Assembly: GCA_002372375.1 (NCBI GenBank)
Contig: DFGJ01000041.1
Location: 62,001-126,000 of the forward strand
DNA: 64,000 nt
Direction of reading: 5' to 3'
From: Ruminococcaceae bacterium UBA3753
Lineage (GTDB): Bacteria; Bacillota; Clostridia; Oscillospirales; Acutalibacteraceae
Position numbers and translations under genes: made by a program. Positions 35,852 to 44,314 of the stretch are shown piece after piece. Numbering within the stretch: the first letter of the stretch is position 1; each line of letters begins with the position of its first letter. Below the pieces are notes generated by a model that saw only the letters and a list, made by a program, of their open reading frames with translations, did not search any database and had not been told where the DNA came from.

Positions 35852-36586
35852 GTTTACTTTTTCATCGAAAACTATAGTATCTTTGATTTGTACAGGATAC
35901 CTGTGTCGGTGTTCCAAGAAATGTGATATGTTAGAGCACGCATCAAAAAGATATCAGCTACCAAATCATTTTTTGACAGTGCAAAAATAGTTGTGGGAAG
36001 ATTGGTGTGTCGCTTTTCTTCAATATTAGTGCCAGTTCTTTCTCTAAAATTCAACTAGTTTTTTTAATTATAACGTTTTACTTCAACTTTGTGCTTATTC
36101 TCTTACGTGTTAGAGATTTATGTATGGCTATCTGCAACAAGTTTGTACTATAACGGCGCTGCCATCACACTTTAAAAATTTGATGACAGTCGTTTTTTAA
36201 TTACAGAATAAGTAGCTTTTTGAGGCTTTTGTGACTCAAAACAGACAGAATTTTAATTTAGAAATAAGTTGAATTTTTTAAAATTAGAACTATTAGTGTT
36301 TTCTAAAATTAATTTACACTGACTAAACTTTTACACCTTGGGAATACTTGAGGATATTCTCTCTTTATTAAAATAATTAACCTGAGTATTTTAAAAAAAT
36401 TCAAGTTATTTGCTAAAGTCTTTATGTTACGAAATAAACAAACTTTTAGCTTAGCAAGTCAACAAAACAAGCTCTTCTATATATGAATAAATTGATTTGG
36501 TGATACTTCCGAATTTTTTTACTTGAATAGATCCTGTAATATTGTTCCGGTTTTTTCAAAAGATTTACAACATTAATTTGTTTTAC
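35852..36586. other. Spacer with a probable terminator
   Basis: About 735 nt without a supported gene. It contains the hairpin terminator listed next. The remaining sequence is AT-rich and featureless. Confidence 0.4.
36159..36198 (+). terminator. Probable Rho-independent terminator
   Basis: CTGCCATCA and TGATGACAG pair with one mismatch. Flanking AACG and CGTT can extend the stem. The sequence CGTTTTTTAA follows. It would end transcripts from the trkA side, 300 nt after its stop. Confidence 0.5.
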
Positions 36587-36615
36587 TTGCGGATAGTTGC
36601 AAAAGATTGTATAAT
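36587..36615 (+). promoter_or_regulatory. Promoter of rpmE
   Basis: TTGCGG, 17-nt spacer and a perfect TATAAT lie 40 nt before the rpmE start. Confidence 0.65.
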
Positions 36616-36654
36616 AGGGCGGGTAAGGCGTTAAGGAAGACTGGAGGTTTTAAT

Positions 36655-36864
36655 ATGAAGTCTGGTTTACATCCAAGTTATGGAAAAACTACTATTACGT
36701 GTGCTTGCGGTAATGTTGTGGAAACGCGGTCTACAAAAAAAAATATAAAGGTGGAGATTTGTGCCAATTGTCATCCGTTTTTCACCGGAAAGCAAAAGTT
36801 GGTTGATACTGGCGGTAGAGTAGAGAGATTTAAACGCAGATTCAAAGCATCAGCTGGTAGGTAA
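36655..36864 (+). CDS. rpmE: 50S ribosomal protein L31 (zinc-binding form)
   Basis: A 69-residue protein with [20 protein letters not shown] and [20 protein letters not shown], the L31 signature. Cys16, Cys18, Cys36 and Cys39 form the zinc site of the C+ type, so it can also serve as a zinc store. ATG at 36655 is chosen for its GGAGG 8 nt upstream; the frame is open further 5' but would run through the promoter. yigZ and its fragments follow directly. Confidence 0.96.
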   Translation: MKSGLHPSYGKTTITCACGNVVETRSTKKNIKVEICANCHPFFTGKQKLVDTGGRVERFKRRFKASAGR

Positions 36865-36885
36865 TTTGTTTTTTAGTAGGTAATT

Positions 36886-37056
36886 GTGGCTAAAGAATAT
36901 AAGGCTTTAAAATTTCCTGTAACGGCTGAGTTTACGGAAAAACGTTCGAGGTTCGTGGTAAATCTGTTCCCTTCTCCTGATTTGTCTGTGGCTGTGGAGC
37001 ATCTTTCTTCGGTAAAGCGTAAATATTATGATGCAAAACATAGTGCTTACGTTTAG
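36886..37056 (+). pseudogene. Tandem 5' fragment of yigZ, copy A
   Basis: A GTG-started frame of 56 codons matches the first 55 residues of yigZ downstream (KFPVTAEFTEKRSRFVVNLF against KFPVTAELTEKRSRFVANLF). It ends with TAC GTT TAG where yigZ continues TAC GCT TAT. The frame is undamaged. It may be a short expressed peptide or simply the debris of a 180-nt tandem duplication. Confidence 0.7.
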
Positions 37057-37065
37057 TGGGTGGTT

Positions 37066-37236
37066 ATGGTTAGAGAATATAAGACTTTAAAATTTCCTGT
37101 AACGGTTGAGCTTACGGAAAAACGTTCGAGGTTCGTGGTAAATCTGTTCCCTTCTCCTGATTTGTCTGTGGCTGTGGAGCATCTTTCTTCGGTAAAGCGT
37201 AAATATCATGGTACAAAGCATAATGCTTACGTTTAG
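37066..37236 (+). pseudogene. Tandem 5' fragment of yigZ, copy B
   Basis: A second 56-codon unit, ATG-started, exactly 180 nt after copy A and 180 nt before the yigZ start. It ends at the same TAC GTT TAG. Differences from yigZ include Val for Ala at residue 14 and Gly-Thr for Asp-Ala near the end. The frame is intact. Confidence 0.7.
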
Positions 37237-37245
37237 TGGGTAGTT

Positions 37246-37872
37246 ATGGCTAGAGAATATAAGACTTTAAAATTTCCTGTAACGGCTGAGCTTACGGAAA
37301 AACGTTCGAGGTTCGTGGCAAATCTGTTTCCCTCTCCTGATTTGTCTGTGGCTGTGGAGCATCTTTCTTTGGTAAAGCGTAAATATCATGATGCGAAGCA
37401 TAATGCTTACGCTTATGTTCTAATTTCGGGGAAAAAGAAGTTTTCTGATGACGGGGAACCTGGTGGCACAGCCGGTAGGCCTATTCTTGATATACTAGAA
37501 AAGAATGGGATCTTTAATGTCATTGCTATTGTTAGCAGGTATTTCGGTGGTGTGCTTTTGGGTACGGGGGGACTTGTACGAGCCTATTCCGGTGCAGTAC
37601 TTAAAGCTTTTGAGGTTGCCGAGTTTGATTTGATGATGCCATGCGATTATTGTAAAGCTAGGTGCTGTTACAATGTCTTAACCAAGACACTTGAGGCTTT
37701 GGAAAGTTTTGGAGTTTATTTTGAAAGAAAAAGTTTTGAAAGACAAGTTGAAATATTTTTTTACTCTGCTACCGATGATACCCCATTTATAAAGCAGAAA
37801 CTTCGTAATATTAGCGCTGGAACAACTAAGTTTGAAATTCTAGAAAAAAGGATACATAATCTTAATAAGTAG
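37246..37872 (+). CDS. yigZ: YigZ/IMPACT-family protein
   Basis: A 208-residue protein of the UPF0029/IMPACT family. The N-terminal domain has KKKFSDDGEPGGTAGRPILD and SRYFGGVLLGTGGLVRAYSG, the two hallmark motifs. A DUF1949-type C-terminal domain follows. Bacterial members bind RNA or elongation factors and are not well characterised; eukaryotic IMPACT modulates the Gcn2 kinase. Its 5' end is preceded by two truncated tandem copies of itself, so its original ribosome binding site lies 360 nt upstream. The present ATG has only GGGTAG nearby. Confidence 0.92.
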   Translation: MAREYKTLKFPVTAELTEKRSRFVANLFPSPDLSVAVEHLSLVKRKYHDAKHNAYAYVLISGKKKFSDDGEPGGTAGRPILDILEKNGIFNVIAIVSRYFGGVLLGTGGLVRAYSGAVLKAFEVAEFDLMMPCDYCKARCCYNVLTKTLEALESFGVYFERKSFERQVEIFFYSATDDTPFIKQKLRNISAGTTKFEILEKRIHNLNK

Positions 37873-39182
37873 AGCGACTAGAGTCCTTCCTGTTTTTCCC
37901 CTTTTTAGTCGATAAATTTGTTGTGTTTAGTTGGAAAGCTTCTAAAAATATACATTTTGGGTAAGTTTTTGTTGAGTGTGCTATTAATTCGGTGTAAATC
38001 AGTTATCTTGTGTCACTTTTTTGTTGAGTATGCTCTGTACTTGCTAGGAGGGTTTCTAGGAATTGTAGACTTGGGGCAAGTGTTCGTTTGGGTGATACTA
38101 GATCGGCGTAAGCTGTTTGTACCTTTGCTTTTTTTGGTTGAGAAAGTTAGTTTGTTAGACCAAAAAAACTTAGATGGTATGTTTTATGGATAGGTTTTCA
38201 CTTGGAAGCTACTAATCTATGTAAGTCAATTGGCTAATTGTACTTTTTTTGTTGAGTGTACTGATATGTTTGATAAAAAAGTATTTGAAAGGTGTTCGTT
38301 TGGGTGATACTGGATCGGCGTAAATTGTTTACATCTTTGCTCTTTTTTGGTTGAGGATGCTAGTTTGTTCGACCAAAAAACCTCTAGATGGTATGTTTCA
38401 TGGATAAGTTTTCACTTAGGTGCTACTAATTTTCTGTGTACATCAGTTGGATCGTTGCGCTTTTTTTGAGTGTACTTCTGTACTTGCTTAGAAAAGTTTC
38501 TGGGAAGTGTAAATTCAGGTAGGTGTATATGTAGGTATTGCTGGATCGGCGCAAATCCATTTGCCTTCTCTTTTTAGTGCTTCACGCATTTTCAAGTGCT
38601 ATCAGGATTATGTTTTTTCTTTCATTCATCAACTTCTATCGTTGCGTCGTTTTGGCTTTTCCTCTTTTTATAGTTGTTAAACGCCCATTAATGACAAAAA
38701 ATAGGTGGGTGTGTTAAAATACGAAATGTTAAACATAAAAAATAGACCTATATAGGGAAGGTTAAAAAAAGTTAAGAATAGTTTTTGTGTTCGGCGACCT
38801 AATTGTTGTGTTCATAAAGAATAGTTTTGTCAGATGTATTTGTTTTTGTCACCGCCTCTTAAAACTGTGTGTTGTCTTTTCTTATATATTTCCTTGGGTT
38901 CTGTTGCTTTTTCTAGGTTAGTGTTTTTTGTGCTTTTTGTGTATGCAGCGTATCTTTATTTAAGTTAAGTTATTGTTGGATTTTTTCTTTAAAGTTTACT
39001 CCTATTTCACAGTTGTTAATTTATTGGCATTGGTTTAATGACAGAGGCTGCCGATTGTGCTTGACATAATTTTTAACATAAGACTTATGTGGTTATATCG
39101 TATTTTTTGTTTCAAAGGATTGCAAAGTAGTATCTAAGAAAGATTTCCGATAAGCTACGGTTTCGTTGTTTAAAAATAAGTT
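37873..39182. other. Long gene-free spacer with repeats
   Basis: About 1.3 kb without a supported gene. The left half (37940-38600) is a degenerate repeat array. In the right half ATGACA and TTAAAA, 17 nt apart near 38690-38718, could be a promoter for an unidentified transcript. A 91-codon frame at 37918-38193 lies within the repeats and is not considered real. Confidence 0.45.
37940..38600 (+). repeat. Imperfect 212-231-nt tandem repeat array
   Basis: An anchor of the form GTTCGTTTGGGTGATACTGG followed by ATCGGCGTAAA recurs at about 38082, 38294 and (diverged) 38525. Between anchors, TTTTTTGGT and ACCAAAAAA form an inverted repeat in units 1 and 2. An earlier half-unit around 37990 shares the GTGTAAATCAGTT and TTTTTTGTTGAG elements. 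Confidence 0.65.
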
Positions 39183-40214
39183 ATGGAATTGACTGGAGTT
39201 ATTTTGAAGCTAACCGTAAGAGAAAAAACTGAATTGTTAGAAAAAAAGTTGTTGTCTCCTTATGCTATGGTTTCGGCTAACAGTAAAGGAAGGCAGTATG
39301 AGGATGAAGTTTGTGCATTTCGCACAGTTTATCAGGTAGACAGAGGCAGGATAGTACATAGTAAGGCTTTTAGGAGACTCAGCCATAAAACCCAGGTCTT
39401 TATAGCACCAGAGGGTGATCACTACCGTACAAGGCTCACTCACACAATGGAGGTTGCTCAAATTGCCAGAAATCTAGCACGCGCTCTAAGATTAAATGAA
39501 GATCTCACTGAGGCTATTGCACTTGCCCATGATTTGGGGCACACTCCATTTGGACATATCGGTGAGAAAGCTTTAAACGATGTCTCTGAGTGTGGTTTTA
39601 AGCATTATGAACAAAGCCTTAGGGTAGTTGACCGGTTAGAAAAGTTTGACAGAGGGCTTAATTTGACTTACGAAGTACGAGATGGCATATTAAATCACAC
39701 TAAAGGCACGATGCCAAAAACTTTGGAAGGGCAGATTGTGCGACTTTCAGATAGATTGGCATACATTAATCACGATATTGACGATGCCATACGTGCTAAA
39801 ATACTAACTTTTAATCAATTTCCTAGAATTGTTTTAGATGGATTAGATTTGGAAAAAGGTTTTAAGATAGATATATTTTTTAACTCTATAGTAAATAATA
39901 GTCAAAATGGCAAGCTCATGATGTCTCCAGAAGTACACAATATATTTATGACTCTTCATTCCTTTATGTATGATATGGTCTACACTACTTCAAAAGCTAA
40001 AAGTGAGGACGAAAAAATTATAGATATGATTCGTTTTTTGTACGAGTATTTAATGAACAATGAAAAGAATTGGCCTCATGATATAAGACTTATAGCTGAA
40101 CAAGAGGGAAAATCCCGTGCTTTATGCGATTATATCTCTGGTATGACTGATCGTTTTGCAGTAGCTATTTTTAAGGATGCATTTATACCAAAATCCTGGA
40201 GTGTAAAGGGTTAA
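39183..40214 (+). CDS. dgt: Deoxyguanosinetriphosphate triphosphohydrolase-like protein
   Basis: An HD-domain enzyme that splits dGTP (or other dNTPs) into deoxynucleoside and triphosphate, helping to control dNTP pools. Motifs include FRRLSHKTQVFIAPEGDHYR, RLTHTMEVAQIARNLARAL and the HD pair ALAHDLGHTPFGH. The C-terminal half has LSDRLAYINHDIDDAIRA. Length (343 residues) is normal. ATG at 39183 lacks a clear ribosome binding site; a TTG at 39204 would give the N-terminus closer to relatives. The last 40 nt of the gene are the first unit of a downstream tandem repeat, so the array arose from this gene end. Confidence 0.93.
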   Translation: MELTGVILKLTVREKTELLEKKLLSPYAMVSANSKGRQYEDEVCAFRTVYQVDRGRIVHSKAFRRLSHKTQVFIAPEGDHYRTRLTHTMEVAQIARNLARALRLNEDLTEAIALAHDLGHTPFGHIGEKALNDVSECGFKHYEQSLRVVDRLEKFDRGLNLTYEVRDGILNHTKGTMPKTLEGQIVRLSDRLAYINHDIDDAIRAKILTFNQFPRIVLDGLDLEKGFKIDIFFNSIVNNSQNGKLMMSPEVHNIFMTLHSFMYDMVYTTSKAKSEDEKIIDMIRFLYEYLMNNEKNWPHDIRLIAEQEGKSRALCDYISGMTDRFAVAIFKDAFIPKSWSVKG

Positions 40215-40960
40215 TTTTGAGATTTTTATAAGGTTAAAGATGAGGTAAATTTATACTTTCGCAACAAAATCGCGGGTAGATCGAACTTTAGGTTTACGAT
40301 ATTCTGTATAGTGTCGTGACTTTTTTCTTTTAAAATTTCTGCCTCCGCGATTTTTTAAAAATTTATGTTAAAGTTATAGAATTAAAAAAGCTAATTTTTA
40401 ATTCTTTGGTGAATTAAAATCAGCCAGATTGTGCGTTTTCACAACGAGGTTATGGATTTGAGTTTACAGTATGTTGTATAGTGCCGTGACTTTTTTCTTT
40501 TAAAATTTCTGCCTCCGCGATTTTTAAGAATTTATATTAAAGCTATAGAATTAAAAAAGCTAATTTTTATTTTTTTAGTGAGTTTAAATTAGCCAGATTG
40601 TGTGTTTTCTCAACGAGGTTATGGACTTGAGTTTACAGTATGTTGTATAGTATCGTTAATTTTTTCTTATAAAATTTCGCCCCACGATTTTTTTAAGAAT
40701 TTATATTAAAGTTCTGGAGTTAAAAAAGCTGATCTTAAGATTTTTAGTGAATTAGAATCAGCCAGATTGTGCGTTTTCGCAACGAGGTTATGGACCTGAG
40801 TTTACAGTATGTTGTATAGTGTCGTAAATGTTTTCTTTTAAAATTTCTGCTTCCGCACTTTTTATTCGAAGATACATTTATACCAAAATTTTGGAATACA
40901 AAAAGCTAATTTTAAAGTTTCTAGGGATTTAAAGTTGTTCAAATTTACGTTTTCTAAACG
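40176..40960 (+). repeat. 169-nt tandem repeat array derived from the dgt 3' end
   Basis: Anchors (GTATAGTG followed by TCGTGAC or close) recur at 40311, 40481, 40650 and 40819, a 169-170-nt period. The dgt terminus GATGCATTTATACCAAAATC reappears as GATACATTTATACCAAAATT at 40871 and in weaker form in each unit. Each of the first three spacers carries a hairpin with GCTAAT or GCTGAT as left arm (40390, 40559, 40728). No gene lies in the array. Confidence 0.85.
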
Positions 40961-41343
40961 AGCTCATAGATAAGTAAAACTCCGGGTTTGCCGCACGTCG
41001 CACAGTGTTGTGGATTTTTGTTTCCCGTTTTTTCTCAGTTGTTACTTGTTAAGAGTACTTCGAAAAAAGAATTTTGCCAGTTAATCAGTTGTTTGTATGG
41101 GAACTTCAGTCTTTTGCTCATTTTTCGCAAAGTCTTGTTATCTTTACCTTATAGTCACATAAAAGGTGAGCTATAACTCTGTAAATTGCGTAAAAGTGCC
41201 CTCTGAATGCATCCGATACTGCTTGCGTAGGCTCAGCTGCGCTTACTGCAAAAACTAAATATCTGGAGACGGTATGCTGCTTGTACCACCAAAAGAAGGA
41301 CCTCATCTAAATGCCGTACGAGCCGAAGGTTGAGGAGTAGAAC
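40961..41343. other. Spacer of higher G+C, no gene seen
   Basis: This segment becomes less AT-rich than the surroundings. A 19-codon frame at about 41274-41333 has GGAG before its ATG (MLLVPPKEGPHLNAVRAEG) and may be the remnant of a gene acquired together with the following pseudogene. Confidence 0.35.
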
Positions 41344-41974
41344 ATGAAATTTAACAACGCGTTTTTTATTACTGGTACGGCTTATGCAGGAAAATCAACG
41401 ATGGTAAAACTGCTTGCAGAGAAATATAACGGTATCCTGTGTGAAGAGAACTATCATGACCAACTGTTGCCAGAGCTTAACAGTACAGAGTTTCCTTTTC
41501 TGACGTATACCCGTGATCTGGAGGACTGGCATGACTTCATCAGAAGAAGTTTAGAGGAATACAAGGCATGGATGGATGACGTGTCTTATGAATGCGAGGT
41601 CCTGGAGCTCAGGACTCTGGATGGACTTAAGGAATAGAGTAAACCACTGTTCGTAGATACGAATATTTCAGTAGAAACTCGGAAAAGGATAACTCCATCA
41701 GATCATATATTGGTGATGCTGGCGGATCCTCAAATATCTGTGCGGCGTTTTTTTGAAAGGCCAGATCGTGAAAAACAGTTATTATATCGGATGATAACGG
41801 ATGAACCTGGTCCTGAGAAAGCAATGGAGAATTATCAGAAAGGGCTCATGCTGATCAATTCGCAGGACAATTATTCGTCATTTGCTCTCTGGGGTTCATG
41901 TGATTTTCAGGGATGAAAACAGAAGCATTGAGCAAACCTTGGAAATAGTTGGAGAAGCATTCGGACTAGGATAA
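41344..41974 (+). pseudogene. P-loop nucleotide kinase/ATPase pseudogene
   Basis: The frame starts MKFNNAFFITGTAYAGKSTM, with a Walker A motif. It runs to an in-frame TAG at 41635 and then continues in the same frame (KPLFVDTNISVET, LVMLADPQISVRRFFERPDR) to a TGA at 41914. A +1 frame then completes the C-terminus (VHVIFRDENRSIEQTLEIVG) and stops at 41972. One nonsense and one frameshift mutation therefore break an AAA/shikimate-kinase-like protein of about 200 residues. GAGGAG precedes the ATG. Its base composition is clearly richer in G+C and it uses CTG and CGG codons unlike its neighbours, which points to horizontal acquisition followed by decay. Confidence 0.8.
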
Positions 41975-42056
41975 AGAATCATCCTCCAGATAGTAGCACA
42001 ATCGGAATCCAGTTGAAACTTATTAGATACTTAGAATAGATAAGTTTACTACCAAA

Positions 42057-42091
42057 CAAAAAAGGCCTACATTTTATATAAAAATGCAGGC
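42057..42091 (-). terminator. Rho-independent terminator of the CdaR/PucR gene
   Basis: On the minus strand GCCTGCATTTT and AAAATGTAGGC form an 11-bp stem (one G-T pair) with a 5-nt loop, followed by CTTTTTTG. It lies about 24 nt past the stop codon and is the clearest terminator in the window. Confidence 0.85.
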
Positions 42092-42114
42092 AATATCGAG
42101 CAATTTACAAGTAA

Positions 42115-43212
42115 CTAAAAATCGTTAGCGCTTTGATCAAGATATTTCTTCACCATCAGAGCTATTTTAAATACTATAGCATCATCGAACTCTCTAAGGT
42201 CAAGAGCAGTAAGCCTCTTAATTTTGTCTAATCTATAAACCAAAGTATTTCTGTGAATAAAAAGTTTTCTAGATGTTTCAGAAATATTTAAATTATTTTC
42301 AAAAAACCTTTGTATAGTGAAGAGTGTTTCTTGATCCAAACCCTCTATAGAGCCGTTCCTAAACACTTCCTTTAGGTAAATTCTACATAAAGTAGTCGGT
42401 AACTGATAAACTAAACGTGCTATTCCTAAATTATCGTAACTGACAATCAGTTTTTCTGAATCAAAAACTTTAGAAGCCTCTAATGCTACCTGGGCCTCCT
42501 TGAACGAATAAGAAAGATCTTTCACTGTTTTCACTATAGTCCCAATGCCAACACAACTTTGAATGTAATGCTCACTCATAAGTGTATCTATTATGGACCT
42601 AGCAAAGTCTTCAAGCTGTGAAGTCGTTGTGCCTTTTTCCACTTCCTTAACAATAGCTATTTCACTTTCATTAATGTTGATAACATAATCCTTATCTTTG
42701 TCGCCAAAAAATTTCTTTATTACTTCGAATGAGGACTCATCATTTTTAGATGTTATTCTTACAAAAAGACAAACCCGCAGAACACCGGTTCCAAAATTCA
42801 GCTCGTGAGCTTTTGTGTGCACGTCCCCGGGCAAAATATTGTCAAGGAGCACATTTTTTATAAAATTGCATTTATCGTACTTTTCGTCATAAAACTGCTT
42901 AATATTGCTCAAAGATATAGCCAATATTGATGCGTAATGTTGAGCAGGTTCGTCATCGCCTGTAACAAAAACCGCGTAATTAGGTTGCTCTTTTCCCGCA
43001 AAGGACTTGTAAGTGCATCCGTTTACAACAAAAGTAGAAGCCGGCGTAAAAAATTCGTTAGATATCCCGGCCTTTTTCTCACCAATCTGATCCAAATTAC
43101 TGCAAGCGGTAACGATCGCATTAGAATCAATAATTCCTACCGCCCTGCCTACAGCGTCATGCATCTGATGTATAAAATTCTGAAACAATTTATTAGACAC
43201 AATAGTGGACAT
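42115..43212 (-). CDS. CdaR/PucR-family transcriptional regulator
   Basis: A 365-residue regulator. The N-terminal third resembles a sugar-diacid-recognition (CdaR) sensor (FIHQMHDAVGRAVGIIDSNA). A GGDEF-like linker region follows. The C-terminal PucR-type helix-turn-helix is TIQRFFENNLNISETSRKLF, then IHRNTLVYRLDKIKRLT. In relatives such proteins activate sugar-acid or purine catabolism genes. No such operon is beside it, so the target is unknown. AAGGGG lies about 14 nt before the ATG, a weak spacing. The gene is divergent to nothing and ends in a strong terminator. Confidence 0.85.
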   Translation of the reverse strand: MSTIVSNKLFQNFIHQMHDAVGRAVGIIDSNAIVTACSNLDQIGEKKAGISNEFFTPASTFVVNGCTYKSFAGKEQPNYAVFVTGDDEPAQHYASILAISLSNIKQFYDEKYDKCNFIKNVLLDNILPGDVHTKAHELNFGTGVLRVCLFVRITSKNDESSFEVIKKFFGDKDKDYVININESEIAIVKEVEKGTTTSQLEDFARSIIDTLMSEHYIQSCVGIGTIVKTVKDLSYSFKEAQVALEASKVFDSEKLIVSYDNLGIARLVYQLPTTLCRIYLKEVFRNGSIEGLDQETLFTIQRFFENNLNISETSRKLFIHRNTLVYRLDKIKRLTALDLREFDDAIVFKIALMVKKYLDQSANDF

Positions 43213-43456
43213 AAATCTAAAAAACCCCTTCTCTCTTTAAAAAATTTATAACAAACAAGGTGAGAAACATTGTATAAAAGTATTTATTAAATTACAACTA
43301 TATATTTTTTATAAAGTAGCAAACTTTGTAACTCAGTCATACCGATTATTCAAAACAGCTATATTTTTTTGACCAATGCGATTATGTTTATTTTTTTACC
43401 TCCTGTTTGGATACAAAATATATAAAAAGTATAAAATAGTTTTATTAAAAAGCAAG
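43213..43456. other. Spacer, nothing recognised
   Basis: AT-rich spacer between the two minus-strand genes, with no clear promoter. Confidence 0.3.
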
Positions 43457-44101
43457 TCAAAAAGAAAAAAATCTATAAAAAAGTGAATTAAATATGACAT
43501 CCAATATTGCTGATAAAACAATTAATATAAGTACACAACTCGTTTTCAATAAATAAGATCTTACATATTTTTCGTCACTTTGCCAATTAGGTATATTTAA
43601 TATCATATTTGAAAAAATATTCGATATTTTTATAGACTCTTTTGCCAGTAAAGATGTAGCCAAAATAGAAATTAAAAATCCGGGTAATACTATTAGAACT
43701 AAAAAAAATATGCCTTTTGTTCCATACGATGAATATATGCAATTTTGAAAAAGACCTGAACAATATCCCTTCAAGAAAATGACAGGTGGTACGAGAACTA
43801 TACCCCAAGCTGAAAGTCCCATTAAAAAAATTGCAACAATGAAAATAAGATTTGTGCAAATTGATTCAATAAATAAATACAAAGACGATCCTGTTGCTCG
43901 TAACTTCATGTGGCAGGTAAGTATTTCTGACGCCTTAGAAAAAAATGTTTTTTCTGAATTTCTTAATATTAGGTGGGCCAATATAATTCCAGCAATAAAT
44001 ATAAAAATTAATGCTGTAAATAGTTTATTAGTAGCGAAAAATTTTTTTAATTTGCCCTTAGATTTTATTTTTTTTTTTATTTTTAGCATCTTTATGTGCA
44101 T
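43457..44101 (-). CDS. spoIIM: SpoIIM-family integral membrane protein
   Basis: A 214-residue protein with about five membrane helices. The central FLMGLSAWGIVLVPPVIFLK and the following GYCSG turn match stage II sporulation protein M, which acts with SpoIID and SpoIIP in septal peptidoglycan remodelling during engulfment. Relatives also occur outside sporulation. The N-terminus is very Lys-rich. ATG at 44101 is chosen because AAAGGAT lies 8-10 nt upstream; an in-frame GTG ten codons earlier would lie in a palindrome. spoIID and spoIIP are not nearby, so whether this organism sporulates is open. Confidence 0.75.
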   Translation of the reverse strand: MHIKMLKIKKKIKSKGKLKKFFATNKLFTALIFIFIAGIILAHLILRNSEKTFFSKASEILTCHMKLRATGSSLYLFIESICTNLIFIVAIFLMGLSAWGIVLVPPVIFLKGYCSGLFQNCIYSSYGTKGIFFLVLIVLPGFLISILATSLLAKESIKISNIFSNMILNIPNWQSDEKYVRSYLLKTSCVLILIVLSAILDVIFNSLFYRFFSF

Positions 44102-44119
44102 TTGAGTAACATCCTTTGC

Positions 44120-44135
44120 TTTAGTGTACACTAAA
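44120..44135. promoter_or_regulatory. 16-bp perfect palindrome, candidate operator
   Basis: TTTAGTGTACACTAAA is a perfect inverted repeat 19-34 nt upstream of the spoIIM start and about 90 nt from the divergent AAA+ promoter. Its size and symmetry suit a dimeric repressor site. Confidence 0.5.
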
Positions 44136-44225
44136 ATGCTATGTTGGAATTTCTTACTTAATTACAAAGAGATTTATTCAAATATTTGTAAAAAATTATT
44201 CAAATAAAATTCTTTAATTTAACAA

Positions 44226-44254
44226 TTGTATTTTTACTTCAAATTTGTTATAAT
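44226..44254 (+). promoter_or_regulatory. Promoter of the exported AAA+ ATPase gene
   Basis: TTGTAT, 17-nt spacer, perfect TATAAT, 61 nt before the chosen start codon. Confidence 0.65.
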
Positions 44255-44314
44255 ACGTGGTGATTTACCATAAATAAGAAAATGTGTTTTTTGTCAGAAA
44301 GAGGTGAGGTAATT

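Larger units (their letters stand above)
36876..37415 (+). repeat. 180-nt tandem repeat at the yigZ 5' end (three units)
   Basis: Three units with a 180-nt period. The third is the beginning of intact yigZ. The units are about 90-95 per cent identical by eye, so the duplication is recent. Confidence 0.85.

Noticed and set aside
35872..36054. 60-codon minus-strand frame
   Set aside because: No ribosome binding site or recognisable sequence; it sits in the spacer after trkA.
37918..38193. 91-codon hydrophobic frame
   Set aside because: It lies within the degenerate repeat array. Sister units contain stops in the same frame, so it is not under coding constraint.
40176..40960. CRISPR array
   Set aside because: The repeat unit is about 169 nt, the spacers are not unique and no cas gene is present.
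41118..41306. Minus-strand 62-codon frame before the kinase pseudogene
   Set aside because: No start signal and no recognisable product; the stretch is better seen as remnant DNA acquired with the pseudogene.
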